A stretch of DNA of 64,000 nucleotides from Bacteriovoracales bacterium (lineage in GTDB: Bacteria > Bdellovibrionota > Bacteriovoracia > Bacteriovoracales > Bacteriovoracaceae). The notes under the pieces are model-generated. The model made no database searches and was not told where the DNA came from. It was given only the letters and a program-made list of their open reading frames with translations. Position numbers and translations under genes: made by a program. Below are positions 9,601 through 22,023 of this stretch, piece by piece. Location of the stretch: NCBI GenBank assembly GCA_028346125.1, contig JAOMEV010000005.1, positions 1 to 64,000 on the forward strand, read 5' to 3'. Every line of letters begins with the position of its first letter. Position 1 is the stretch's first letter.

Positions 9601-12600
9601 TTTAGTAACTGTTAATCCTCCTGGGCCTGAATACTCAAAAGTTGTTGTATGAACAACCTCTTCGCCTCGTTTCATCTCAACACTTTCCAGGGAGTCGGTA
9701 CCCTGCATATAGTTGTATTCGAAATGAACATCCGACCTACCCTGGCGGGTGGTATAGGGCATGTACTTTCTTGTCACACTCCCTGCGGAGTTAAATTCAT
9801 GACGAAAAATTTTGACTTCACTTTCCTCAAAGCCTGGTTTTTCTGCTCGTACAATTTGTCCAAAGGTATCGGCGTACTCATGGGCAAATATATAATCTCC
9901 ATTCGTTACATTTCTTAAGTCCTCCATACTCCTGGGGTAGAGTCCACTTAAGTTGTGAAAATATTCATTGCTTGACGGCTTTTTAGGTCTTAAAAAGGTC
10001 ATGATGGCAAAGGTTCCAAATTTGTGATCATCAAGCTCTGGTTTGACGTAAGCAATTTGCCTAAGAAGTTCCATTTGGCCGGTATCTGGATTCATACCAA
10101 TAATATGGGTTTGCCTCCCGAAGGCGTCATAGCGGTACTGTGATACTTCACCATTGGGATTAATTTTTTTCGAATTTTCTCCCCTTGATGTATAGGAGGT
10201 TTTCATCGTGAGAGTTTGGTCCCCATTTATAGTTTTTGATCGTTGAAAATGGTGAGCATTATAGTTCCCATATGTCGTGGACAATCCTGAAGGGTCTGTA
10301 GACTTCGTCAATCGCCCAAGATCATCGTAGAAGAAATTAACCTGTTGTTGCTCCTTCCCTAAACCTGAAGTTTTAGAAGTGACCTGCCCGTATTTGTCGT
10401 AAGTAATTTTTCTATAACGGTCACTGAGGCTTATATCATCCCAGCAATCATCCCTTGATCCTGGTCGTGAGATTTGCTCTATCGGATTATCTATAATATT
10501 GGCATCCCAATTTTTAAGGTACCGGAAACAATTTGTTTTGGTTTGGCTCTCGTCCCGAGAATCTTCAGTCCAGATTATTTTTTCCCTTACAAGAAGCCCA
10601 TCAGTATCGTAAGCACTCCACTTTTCTCCCATTTTGTTAAAATTATAACCAGATGGACTATCTCTAAAGCTTTCCACAAGTCTGATTCTTACTTCATCAA
10701 AATTATTTTTGATAAAGTCACTACCTCCATAAGCAGAAATGTTGAGATAGTGAAATTTCTGATGGGAAACCCAGGAAAACTTTTTGTTGAGGATGGTTCT
10801 CACCAGAGGCATGAGAAACATATTAGAACCGTGACCCGTTTGATTAAACTCGAGCATGACCTTGGACACGACCTTTCCATCTTTTCCTTCAAGAAGTGCC
10901 CATTGGGTTGCAAAGCCACTACCACTGGTTCGATTGGCGCTCGATATGAAATCTTCATACTCATATTTCGTTGTTTTATGAACTCCTCTTCCCACTTCTT
11001 TCAATCTATTTTTGATAGTGGTTTTTTTAACCACCGGACTGGCATGTTTTTGCCTTATAAGGGGGTAACTTTTTTTATCACTTTCTCTATAGAGGCCTTT
11101 TGCGATAAGACCCTCATAAGGATGATTGATGGTACCGTAATCAATGGAGATGCCATGAGTCCGCTCCGTATCCCAATCACTCCCAGCACCTGGAGTATGA
11201 CCATCGTGAACAGCAACGAGAATATCAGGAACGATCCCACGACCGGAATCACAGGCCCTATTTAAAATAACTTGTGCTTCTTTGTTCCCATAACCAATAA
11301 TATCAGCACAACCATCACCGTTTACATCTCTTAAAAAACGGGGATGCTTACCGGCCTTCCAGACATAAGGTGTCTTGTAAGTAAATTGTCCATCTTCCCT
11401 TACGGAACTAATGTCATCAAAACCGCGGCCGTTGGCCATGGCCACAAGAATATTTCCCGAACCTTCAAAGCCGAAAATATCGGCCTTACCATCACCGTTA
11501 ATATCCTGAACCCCTCTCGGCTCTTCAGTAAAATCCCAATTGTCATCCCCAAAGCCTTTAACAGTAGAAAAAGGGACAAAACCCCTTCCCGTAGAAGCAT
11601 AAACGGAAGTTTCACTTGAACCAAACCCTATGAGGTCGGCCATCCCATCGCCGTTCACGTCAGCGCAGGTCCTCTTATGGCGACCTTCAGCACGCCAACC
11701 TTGCTTATAACCGTATTTATCGAGATGCATTCCATTAGACATTCCACTGTCTTTTGAAGCAAAACTCTTTCCTGAGTTCCAGTAAACAAATGTTCCCGCA
11801 TGTCCAAAACCAATAATATCTGGAAGGCCATCTCCGTTCACATCACAGAGCATCCGTGGATAATCGAGCTCTTGCCATCCCCCGGTCTTATAGGTTGGTG
11901 CCGTTTCTTTTGAAGAGTGATTGGCCCCCAGCCAAGACCTCAGGTGACCGAACTTTCCACTTTTACCTTCGCCTAGACCAACAGAGATATTTTTCATTCC
12001 AAAAATAACAAGGTCAGGAAGACCATCCCCATTGACGTCAGCTACTTCTCTTTTTGTGTAGCTATTACAATAAGCATTTCCACCATCTCTGGCGCATTTG
12101 TCTCTTTGTGATGTAGACGTGCCACCGCTAACATTTTGAGGTTGATAGTAAACACCTTCCTTGGGCTTGCTCGCCAATCTCCAATTTTCAAAACCAGAAC
12201 CTTTTTTACTTTTTAAATTTTTATGCCCAATAAGTTTTCCTGGAAGCGAAATCACTCCATGGTTACTAAGCCATTTATGGGTACGAGAAAAGGATAAAAC
12301 ATCAGTGGCCCCATCGGCATTAATGTCAGAAAACAAATAAGGCTCAAGGTCGTTTTTCTCACTCCAGGCCATGATATTTTTGCAGACAGGATCCAAAAAC
12401 CTTACGCCATTAGAAACGGACGTACACACCTTATCTACTTTTTGACCACCATTCCCATTCTTCCAAGCATCTCCACTTGTAGCTTGTCCTGAACGAACCC
12501 AAAGAAGATCTCCCAGTCCATCTCCATTGGTGTCAGCAACCATTTTTATATTCTTTTCATCCCCTTGAGGATTTTGACTATTAAAACCAAGCCAAGACTC

Positions 12601-14148
12601 AGCATCTCCCTTAAAAGGTCCCTCCACATCGCCGTCTGAATATGTAAAGGAGGTTTCCGGAAGGCAGACTTCTTTTCCAGTTTTGTCATCAGTCCCACAA
12701 AACTGAATCCACTTTAAAAGGTTTCTTTTTGTAGAGTAACCTCTTGAATGATTGAATTTGTATTTAAAATTATTTACCCACTTCCCTTGATGTAAACTTT
12801 TGACATCGATTTGAGAGACAATATGGTGTCTGACATGTTTTTGACCTCCAAAAAATTCATCAACATCATCGTGTCTCGAACGGTAATGAAGAGCGACTTC
12901 CCGGGTCGGTCCCTCATTCATTGTTTTTGTCCACTGAATTTTTAGAAGAACTGTTTCTCTCTCCCTCAAGTTACCCCATTTAATCTCCATGGAGTTCCCC
13001 ATGGGGTCACGAATTTGATGAATAAAAAGCCTTCTCTGATCCTTTTGGCCCTTAAAAATAAGTTTGTTTCCATTAGGCCTGGTGACAACAATGCTACAAT
13101 CTTTCATACCATTCATATGAAGAGAGCAATCGGATCCTTGGATCTCCGCTTTGATATGCCTGTTGTTGGCTACTCTATACGTTGAGTTCTCTCTTCCATA
13201 GGCTCCCGACTCTTTGATAAAACGCATTCCTTCAAAACACAATTTATCAAACATTGGATTTCCTATGGGGGCCTTTGATCCTGAAGAGACTGTTTGTGTT
13301 CTTTCACACCCTAACTTAGCAGTCCATTTTTCGGTATACGTCTTAAAGCGACCTTGATCCTTCCAACGCGTACAGACCCCCCAACTACGCGAGTGACAAA
13401 CCCATTTACTTACCCACTCTTTTACCTCTTTACTTTTCTCACAGTCATACAATTCCTTGTTGGTCTGGTCCTTTTCATACTTTGCATTCCTTTCACAGCG
13501 GGTAAGATTAGGGAGGCCTAAAAGATCCCACCCAACTCCAAAGTGACCGTTTGGGGAACTCGAGGAGTAAGCGAGAGTAAGCTTGGGTTCCATCCCCCGA
13601 TGCCCTCTAGGAACTTTAATCGGAATCATATACTGGGCCGTTCCTGATTTGGCATTCACATTAAATTCGGCTTCTATCCTTCCCCCCATATGGGAAGTCT
13701 TCCTGTGGCCGGGAGTTTTTACCCGTTTATCTCCAGATTCAAGGCTGTTATCCTCACCTTGAAGGTTAAGATAGTTTCCTTTTCCCCAACCAGCAGAATT
13801 CAGTGCTTCTTGATAAGACTTTTGAGTGGAAATATGACCCTTTCCCTGGCACCAACCTGAACCTGAACACGTTCTGGCACCAGCACAATCACAGGCGTTC
13901 TTACAACGATTTGATCCCCCTCTCTTTTTCCCATCACTTTGACGATACTTTGTGGCCTCATCAGCGTAATACTTATCACTTGTACAGCTAACACTTCCGC
14001 TTTTATAAGAATCGCTCTTGTCTACTTTTTTAGGTTCAGAACCTCCTCCAGAGAAAAGGTTGCTCGACTGAAAAATGAAAAGAAATGAAGCAAAAACAAA
14101 TATTATTTTTAAAACTCTTTTAAAGTGAGATACTTTCATGCTCTTCAC
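6616..14148 (-). CDS. Giant SpvB / FG-GAP (VCBS) / RHS-YD repeat protein, 2510 aa, candidate polymorphic toxin
   Basis: N-terminal signal peptide; SpvB-like KSGTAQYMIPIKVPRGHRGMEPKLTLAYSSSSPNGHFGVGWDL; seven DxNxDGxxD repeats; many YD repeats; RHS core YFHSDHLGNTAIVTDESGKVTANTLYDSFGKM...GARIYDMEARRFLSPDP. Confidence 0.93.
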   Translation of the reverse strand: MKSMKVSHFKRVLKIIFVFASFLFIFQSSNLFSGGGSEPKKVDKSDSYKSGSVSCTSDKYYADEATKYRQSDGKKRGGSNRCKNACDCAGARTCSGSGWCQGKGHISTQKSYQEALNSAGWGKGNYLNLQGEDNSLESGDKRVKTPGHRKTSHMGGRIEAEFNVNAKSGTAQYMIPIKVPRGHRGMEPKLTLAYSSSSPNGHFGVGWDLLGLPNLTRCERNAKYEKDQTNKELYDCEKSKEVKEWVSKWVCHSRSWGVCTRWKDQGRFKTYTEKWTAKLGCERTQTVSSGSKAPIGNPMFDKLCFEGMRFIKESGAYGRENSTYRVANNRHIKAEIQGSDCSLHMNGMKDCSIVVTRPNGNKLIFKGQKDQRRLFIHQIRDPMGNSMEIKWGNLRERETVLLKIQWTKTMNEGPTREVALHYRSRHDDVDEFFGGQKHVRHHIVSQIDVKSLHQGKWVNNFKYKFNHSRGYSTKRNLLKWIQFCGTDDKTGKEVCLPETSFTYSDGDVEGPFKGDAESWLGFNSQNPQGDEKNIKMVADTNGDGLGDLLWVRSGQATSGDAWKNGNGGQKVDKVCTSVSNGVRFLDPVCKNIMAWSEKNDLEPYLFSDINADGATDVLSFSRTHKWLSNHGVISLPGKLIGHKNLKSKKGSGFENWRLASKPKEGVYYQPQNVSGGTSTSQRDKCARDGGNAYCNSYTKREVADVNGDGLPDLVIFGMKNISVGLGEGKSGKFGHLRSWLGANHSSKETAPTYKTGGWQELDYPRMLCDVNGDGLPDIIGFGHAGTFVYWNSGKSFASKDSGMSNGMHLDKYGYKQGWRAEGRHKRTCADVNGDGMADLIGFGSSETSVYASTGRGFVPFSTVKGFGDDNWDFTEEPRGVQDINGDGKADIFGFEGSGNILVAMANGRGFDDISSVREDGQFTYKTPYVWKAGKHPRFLRDVNGDGCADIIGYGNKEAQVILNRACDSGRGIVPDILVAVHDGHTPGAGSDWDTERTHGISIDYGTINHPYEGLIAKGLYRESDKKSYPLIRQKHASPVVKKTTIKNRLKEVGRGVHKTTKYEYEDFISSANRTSGSGFATQWALLEGKDGKVVSKVMLEFNQTGHGSNMFLMPLVRTILNKKFSWVSHQKFHYLNISAYGGSDFIKNNFDEVRIRLVESFRDSPSGYNFNKMGEKWSAYDTDGLLVREKIIWTEDSRDESQTKTNCFRYLKNWDANIIDNPIEQISRPGSRDDCWDDISLSDRYRKITYDKYGQVTSKTSGLGKEQQQVNFFYDDLGRLTKSTDPSGLSTTYGNYNAHHFQRSKTINGDQTLTMKTSYTSRGENSKKINPNGEVSQYRYDAFGRQTHIIGMNPDTGQMELLRQIAYVKPELDDHKFGTFAIMTFLRPKKPSSNEYFHNLSGLYPRSMEDLRNVTNGDYIFAHEYADTFGQIVRAEKPGFEESEVKIFRHEFNSAGSVTRKYMPYTTRQGRSDVHFEYNYMQGTDSLESVEMKRGEEVVHTTTFEYSGPGGLTVTKTIPSPSGDGDMKLKIEKSNSGKQILKVFPNEGEVSSFYNAHGQVTKVIDPKEAITTKSYNSLGFTTKQCKPDLGCESFEYDKNGRVLKKTNGNGEVTEYSFDKNGRPLTRKDSDGKITKHLYHDDELQKGLLWQVTDGNGNKENIHYDRNGVVKQTDITIDGKKYVTKRNKLGQTILPTGDVIEMTETFRGFANQVKLNGKVIARITALDQHGSSITTEFGNGNLASAQFDDFGKVTGVQVTQSGRSLFEENLIFDDRIGKLKSVSRNDLSVQTEYSYDQMGRLIEASNNQDHNETYEYDSNSNIIKANDNTVYYMGQEGSSRVYSISGEGKIPSVNYLYDKAGRVIEKTKEGKTWSFKYESHANQVTEINGPEGKTTFIRNSAGSALKTIRPNGGMTINASPGLEINKLANGTVTHTISVGFHGKKVYSKTSSGDGVAAIKMDKKIEYNAYKLSAGMFDPTKIIQFTKNKLGQLLSRPNLEHELMKGFCLSFAIGLLLSIIVNIFRKRAVGKVKWWHYPILVAIFTVTTSLPVYAMEPGANGIGEPEIGEQYFHSDHLGNTAIVTDESGKVTANTLYDSFGKMLSQSKGKDNFRDKWSQAEHLKHDDGNLRLMGARIYDMEARRFLSPDPKNVFHSPYRYSSDPIMQSDPSGEEPFTIACIVVFAIIGFFTVGSAISGTMNPFKWSGKTWGYALMGALAGGLFAAAGAAALPAITASFGASSGIGAAAAGTAGVTSSAGLKSLALHMVVFGAIGAGEAATIEIIKQHGNNSVNGRAFDWSAVGNAAKAGGYAGALGTFATAVVVSVAKPLLTKLAQKLAKSTNIGNTRFGKFIKSNKFQAFLGENTDDVVGKGYSGGAPADPYDIGMNWGKNAAGWKRYSMNGATSELRWYKAGVVFKIATNDAMRVMAFFDNDGPWTNIRYVGGFASKNWAYHGFNEGWLRGFMDSMGVGQATYYAPEAYGNDMCTYGSCSSNSGGDFGLVGCDPNDTTCGR
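11285..12550 (-). repeat. FG-GAP/VCBS-type Ca-binding repeat array inside the RHS protein
   Basis: Seven copies: DTNGDGLGDLL, DINADGATDVL, DVNGDGLPDLV, DVNGDGLPDII, DVNGDGMADLI, DINGDGKADIF, DVNGDGCADII. Confidence 0.85.
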
Positions 14149-14356
14149 CTTATTAAAAAGGAACGGGCTCCACTATTATAGACAATTTAAAGCTGGTTCT
14201 TTATGAATATTTTTTTTCAAATAAGACTTTTTGATTTCAAAAAAGTGGAAGTGTTAAGTTCTTGAATTAAAGAGACAAAATAAAATTTTTTTAACCTAAT
14301 AATTTTTTTTCAAGTTCAATAAATTATTATGTGCCAACTTTTTAACACCTTTAGAA

Positions 14357-14899
14357 CTAATTAAGCTTTTTGTAGTAATTTCCCGTCGTCGACCTCATTA
14401 GAAAAACTGCTTTCTTAGGTTCTCCATTCCAATTATAAAGAACCTTAAAGGCCTCAACTTTAAGGGCATCCTCACCAGAAACAAGAAAGTAACTTTTTCC
14501 TCTTTCGACGACCATTTTATCATCTTCATCAAGGCCCATAGAATTGAAAAACTGGGCGACCTTCATTTCGATTCGAGGATGAGTTGGATCTTTAGAAAAC
14601 AGCAGTTTTTTAGTACTACCCTTTACTGGTGGAAGAAGTTTACCATTAAAAAATCTGGCGACGACTCTTCCTTTATACGTGGGAAAGATATCCTCTTCCA
14701 CCTCAGGAATTTCTTCTACAGTTTTTGTAAGAAGGGCCATATTCTTTGTTGGAGAAGGGATAACTTTAGGCACCTCAATTTCAGTCACTTTCCTTTCAAT
14801 TTTTTTTTCAACTGATTTTCTCACAGTCTCTTTTTTCGGAGACTGGTTAAGATAGAAAATCCCGGCAAAAATAACAAATACACCTAAAATTATTTTCAT
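14357..14899 (-). CDS. Hypothetical protein with single N-terminal TM/signal
   Basis: MKIILGVFVIFAGIFYLNQS hydrophobic N-terminus; no recognised domain. Confidence 0.6.
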   Translation of the reverse strand: MKIILGVFVIFAGIFYLNQSPKKETVRKSVEKKIERKVTEIEVPKVIPSPTKNMALLTKTVEEIPEVEEDIFPTYKGRVVARFFNGKLLPPVKGSTKKLLFSKDPTHPRIEMKVAQFFNSMGLDEDDKMVVERGKSYFLVSGEDALKVEAFKVLYNWNGEPKKAVFLMRSTTGNYYKKLN

Positions 14900-15100
14900 A
14901 AAAAACTCACCTAATAATTACTTACATTTTAACGACCTTATTTTTTTTTACAATTTATTTTTGTAAACATTAAGAGTAATTCTGTTTGTAAATTCTAGAC
15001 TATCATAAAACTCCTTATAAATAGAGTTAAAGGTTTTTCTAAAATAAATAAAGTTTATACAAAGGAACTGAACTAAAGCTATTTACTTTTTAAAACCAAT

Positions 15101-15445
15101 TTAGCGATTAAAATAAAGGTTCTTGTCGTCTCCCACATAGATTTCAATTCGACCAAAAGATTTCGCAAGTTCATAAATTTGGCCCTCCTCTCTTTTACAT
15201 AAATGAGAGGAGAGGTGGTTGCGATGAAACCAGAAATCATGGGCCAAATCTTTAGTATTTTTTATATTACTTGGAACCTTATCTAAAAAAAGTGACAAAT
15301 CCCTTCTGGCCTTGTCTAATTCAGATTTAGAGAAGTCGTTAATGGAAAAGTTTTTATCTAATAACTCTCCTCCATCTTCCTCTCTTTCATCATAACTGGA
15401 CCACAACGCTGTTTCTATGTATTGCTTAAGCATACGTTCTAACAT
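15101..15445 (-). CDS. Small protein resembling a phage-borne hypothetical family
   Basis: IETALWSS, AHDFWFHRN and YVGDDKNLYF resemble the phage family with ETALWSS...HDFWLTRNGHGAGFWD...YVGDDG. RBS AGGGAGG; 9 bp after aceA stop. Confidence 0.6.
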   Translation of the reverse strand: MLERMLKQYIETALWSSYDEREEDGGELLDKNFSINDFSKSELDKARRDLSLFLDKVPSNIKNTKDLAHDFWFHRNHLSSHLCKREEGQIYELAKSFGRIEIYVGDDKNLYFNR

Positions 15446-15454
15446 TTTTCCTCC

Positions 15455-16723
15455 CTAAAATTGTGCATTTTCTGTTGAGCCTTCCATTGCAAGTGTGGAA
15501 GAATTTCCTCCAGAGATCACTTGTGAAACTGCATCGAAATAACCCGTCCCAACTTCTCTTTGATGTCTCGTGGCCGTATATCCTTGAGACTCGATGGAAA
15601 ATTCCTGATCTTGAAGTTCTGAATAAGCTGCCATCCCTCTTTCACGATAGTCTGAGGCGAGAGTAAACATGGAGTGGTTAAGAGCATGAAAACCGGCAAG
15701 AGTGACAAACTGAAATTTATACCCCATGGCCCCTAACTCCCGCTGAAACTTTGCGATGGTTTGAGCATCCAAATGCTTTTTCCAATTAAAAGAGGGTGAG
15801 CAATTATAGGCCAGCCATTTCCCGGGAAATTCACTGTGAACGGCTTCCGCAAACTTTTTTGCCTCTTCGAGGTCTGGAGTCTTAGTTTCACACCATAACA
15901 AATCAGCATAGGGAGCGTAGGACTTTGCACGATTAATAGCAGGTTCTAATCCACCTTGAATTTTAAAGAACCCTTCAGCGGTTCTTTGATTATCTGTAAT
16001 GAACTTCCTGTCTCTTGGATCAATGTCACTCAATAAAAGCGTCGCTGATTCAGCATCAGTTCTAGCAATTAGTAATGTTGGAACATCCATCACATCAGAG
16101 GCCAGCCTTGCAGAGGTCAAGGTTTTAATAAACTGAGAAGTGGGGACAAGAACTTTTCCTCCCAAATGACCACATTTTTTTTCAGAGGCCATTTGATCTT
16201 CAAAATGAACACCTCCAGCACCCGCTTCAATCATTGCTTTCATTAATTCAAAAGCATTTAAAGACCCTCCAAAACCTGCTTCAGCATCAGCAACTATAGG
16301 AGCAAGATAATTTAAGTTCTTTTTACCTTCAGCAGTTTCTATTTGATCGGCCCTTAATAAAGCATTATTAATTTTTTTGACGACCTTAGGAACAGAGTCA
16401 GCGGGATAAAGACTTTGGTCTGGATACATTTCTCCTGCATTATTAGCATCCGCGGCCACTTGCCAACCACTAAGGTAAATGGCATCTAACCCTGCTTTAA
16501 CCTGTTGAATGGCCTGGTTACCTGTTAAGGCGCCCAATGCGCGAACTGGTTCGTTTTTTTGAAGAGACTCAAACAAACGTTTCCCGCCCAAGGAAGCAAT
16601 ACTGTATTTAATGTCGTAAGAACCAGAAAGGCGAATGACTTCTTCTGCCGAATAATTTCTTTTGATACCTTTCCATCTTTCATCGTTTTTCCAAGACTCC
16701 TCTAAATTCTCTGCATTTCTCAT
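15455..16723 (-). CDS. aceA: Isocitrate lyase
   Basis: [34 protein letters not shown] and [16 protein letters not shown]. Confidence 0.97.
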   Translation of the reverse strand: MRNAENLEESWKNDERWKGIKRNYSAEEVIRLSGSYDIKYSIASLGGKRLFESLQKNEPVRALGALTGNQAIQQVKAGLDAIYLSGWQVAADANNAGEMYPDQSLYPADSVPKVVKKINNALLRADQIETAEGKKNLNYLAPIVADAEAGFGGSLNAFELMKAMIEAGAGGVHFEDQMASEKKCGHLGGKVLVPTSQFIKTLTSARLASDVMDVPTLLIARTDAESATLLLSDIDPRDRKFITDNQRTAEGFFKIQGGLEPAINRAKSYAPYADLLWCETKTPDLEEAKKFAEAVHSEFPGKWLAYNCSPSFNWKKHLDAQTIAKFQRELGAMGYKFQFVTLAGFHALNHSMFTLASDYRERGMAAYSELQDQEFSIESQGYTATRHQREVGTGYFDAVSQVISGGNSSTLAMEGSTENAQF

Positions 16724-16799
16724 AATATCCTCTTTTTAGTTAATACCTATCCTTGAGACCAATATTGGTCTTTAAAAAAATGAATCTGTTGTTTATGGT

Positions 16800-18335
16800 T
16801 TAAACCTCCATAAACTCTGGAAGTGTATTTAAAAGAAAAAGCTCCTGAGCTCGTACTTTGGCCTGAATAAAACTTTCTTTTTGTTCTTCCTTGAGTATAT
16901 CTTCTAGTTCTTCTTCAAATATTTTTTTAACTAAACTAGATGTAACGGTCATTCCTTCTTCCAAGACAGTATTATGACGAATCCATTGCCAGACTTGAGC
17001 ACGAGAAATTTCTAAGGTGGCGAGGTCTTCCATAAGATTATCCCAGGCCACGCAACCTTTACCTTCTGACCATCCATTAAGATAAGCAATACCCACTCTT
17101 ATGTTTTTTCTAAGGCCTTGAAGAGTTCTTTTCCCTTTTCCAGAGGGTAAAAGATCTGGAAATTTATCGAATTCTTCTAGCTTTTTTTCTAATTGATTAT
17201 TTTTAGGGAAACAGTTTCTTGCCTCTTTGATGAAGTAGGGATGAGAAACCCAGCAACCATCATGGCCCCACAGGAATTCAAGCTCCTTATCTATTTTAAC
17301 TTTTCTTAATTGTTCCTCGCGGATTGATTCTGATCGACCGGGAGTAAAAGCGGCCATTCCACCAATGGCCAATGCTCCTCTAGTATGACAAATCTTGATA
17401 AGTCTTTTGGCATAGTTTTCCATCCAGTAACAATTCATATTGATAAGAGACCTATCTGCTGTTACGCGATCTGGATGATCCCGCAAAATTTTTATGTCGC
17501 TGAAAATCTTATCCCATCGTCCCACATTGAGAGCAACAACACGCTCTTTGAGCTCAAAGAGAATTTCCTCAATTTGAAAAGCCGCTGGTAGCGTCTCAAT
17601 GAGAAAAGTACACTTTATTGTTCCTTTTGGAAGAGACAAAGCTTTTTCAATGGCAGTAAAAACTTGGTTCCACCAACGGGCCTCAAGGTAGCTTTCACAT
17701 TTTGGAACGTAAAACTTGGGAGTTTTTCCCTGGTCAAAAATTTTTTGACTTGTATAGTAGGCACAAACCAGAAGATCAAGAAGGCCTGCTGAAACTGAGG
17801 TCCCATCCACTATGACGTTTTTCTCATTTAAGTGGAGTCCCCGAACTCTGACCATAATATGGGCCATATCATTAGTGTCTAATTTATAGCTATTTGAGCT
17901 AAGCGTTCCGTCAACGGCTTCTTTCAGATTTTTATAGCCGCTGACTACGTTATCCCAAGTCGGACACATGGAATCCTCAAAGTCTAGCATAGCGGTATCC
18001 GCTCGCTCCCCTTTATTTCTTGAAAGCATATTAATAACCATTTTAGGGTCATTAACGGGGCCAGTTATTTCAACTTTACGAGATAATAAATCAGCAGGAA
18101 TAGGGGCAACTTTCCAATTTTCCAAACAGGCCTTGGAGTTTTTTTGGTAAGTCGGAATTAGCCCTCGATTAAATAACTCTTGCTTGTCCCTTCTTCTTTG
18201 AAGGAGGTTTTGACGTAATCCTTCAAACTCCCGATGGAACTTGGTTATCAAAGAAATCAAATCTGGGTTAAAAACCTTTATAGTCTTATTGCACGGCCCA
18301 TTCTTTTCAATATTCCTTAACTGAAATGAAATCAT
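16800..18335 (-). CDS. aceB: Malate synthase
   Basis: Malate synthase A-like: LDFEDSMCPTWDNVVSGYKNLKEAV, GALAIGGMAAFTPGR, LEISRAQVWQWIRHN. GGAGGGCCTTATG supports start at 18335 (track gives 18347). Confidence 0.95.
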   Translation of the reverse strand: MISFQLRNIEKNGPCNKTIKVFNPDLISLITKFHREFEGLRQNLLQRRRDKQELFNRGLIPTYQKNSKACLENWKVAPIPADLLSRKVEITGPVNDPKMVINMLSRNKGERADTAMLDFEDSMCPTWDNVVSGYKNLKEAVDGTLSSNSYKLDTNDMAHIMVRVRGLHLNEKNVIVDGTSVSAGLLDLLVCAYYTSQKIFDQGKTPKFYVPKCESYLEARWWNQVFTAIEKALSLPKGTIKCTFLIETLPAAFQIEEILFELKERVVALNVGRWDKIFSDIKILRDHPDRVTADRSLINMNCYWMENYAKRLIKICHTRGALAIGGMAAFTPGRSESIREEQLRKVKIDKELEFLWGHDGCWVSHPYFIKEARNCFPKNNQLEKKLEEFDKFPDLLPSGKGKRTLQGLRKNIRVGIAYLNGWSEGKGCVAWDNLMEDLATLEISRAQVWQWIRHNTVLEEGMTVTSSLVKKIFEEELEDILKEEQKESFIQAKVRAQELFLLNTLPEFMEV

Positions 18336-18360
18336 AAGGCCCTCCATTAGAGAAACAGAT

Positions 18361-18424
18361 CAAATGAATTATGGGCGGGGGAGCGAAAAAAAGTCAAGCG
18401 AATTTTCGCCGACAGCGAATTTTC
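18361..18424 (-). promoter_or_regulatory. Predicted aceBA promoter with paired operator-like repeats
   Basis: Minus strand: TTGACT (18392-18397), 18-nt spacer, CATAAT (18368-18373). Direct repeat GAAAATTCGCT at 18397-18407 and 18414-18424. Confidence 0.5.
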
Positions 18425-18580
18425 TCAATGCCCTACAAAAATACTCTCTTTGTGATTCTTTAACAGAGGAGTATAATAATATTTAAGGAAATCCCCACTC
18501 TCAAGCTTTCTACCTTTCCTTTCTGTCCGTGACTTGGTTATAGTAGTGGCCAATAAAAAATTAAAAAAGGAGTCTTCCTT

Positions 18581-21906
<3,326 letters not shown>

Positions 21907-21911
21907 TAGAC

Positions 21912-21932
21912 AGGCCCTTAGGGGCCTTTCTT
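21912..21932 (+). terminator. Rho-independent terminator after thiolase gene
   Basis: AGGCCC-TTAG-GGGCCT followed by TTCTT. Confidence 0.7.
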
Positions 21933-22023
21933 AAATTTTTAGCAAATCTTCTCTGTCTAATTCATTCCTTTTAAGATAAAAAAAAAACTAAATTCTCTGC
22001 ATAATATGAACCGAGGAGCTTCC

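Noticed and set aside
10474-11265. 263-aa plus-strand ORF inside the RHS gene
   Set aside because: Antisense to strongly supported YD/RHS coding sequence; translation lacks domain logic and looks like a shadow ORF, as do the other plus-strand ORFs between 6796 and 13991.
14149-14356. AT-rich spacer upstream of the RHS gene as a regulatory RNA
   Set aside because: Only a TATAAT-like -10 (14175-14180, minus) without a good -35; no conserved structure recognisable by eye.
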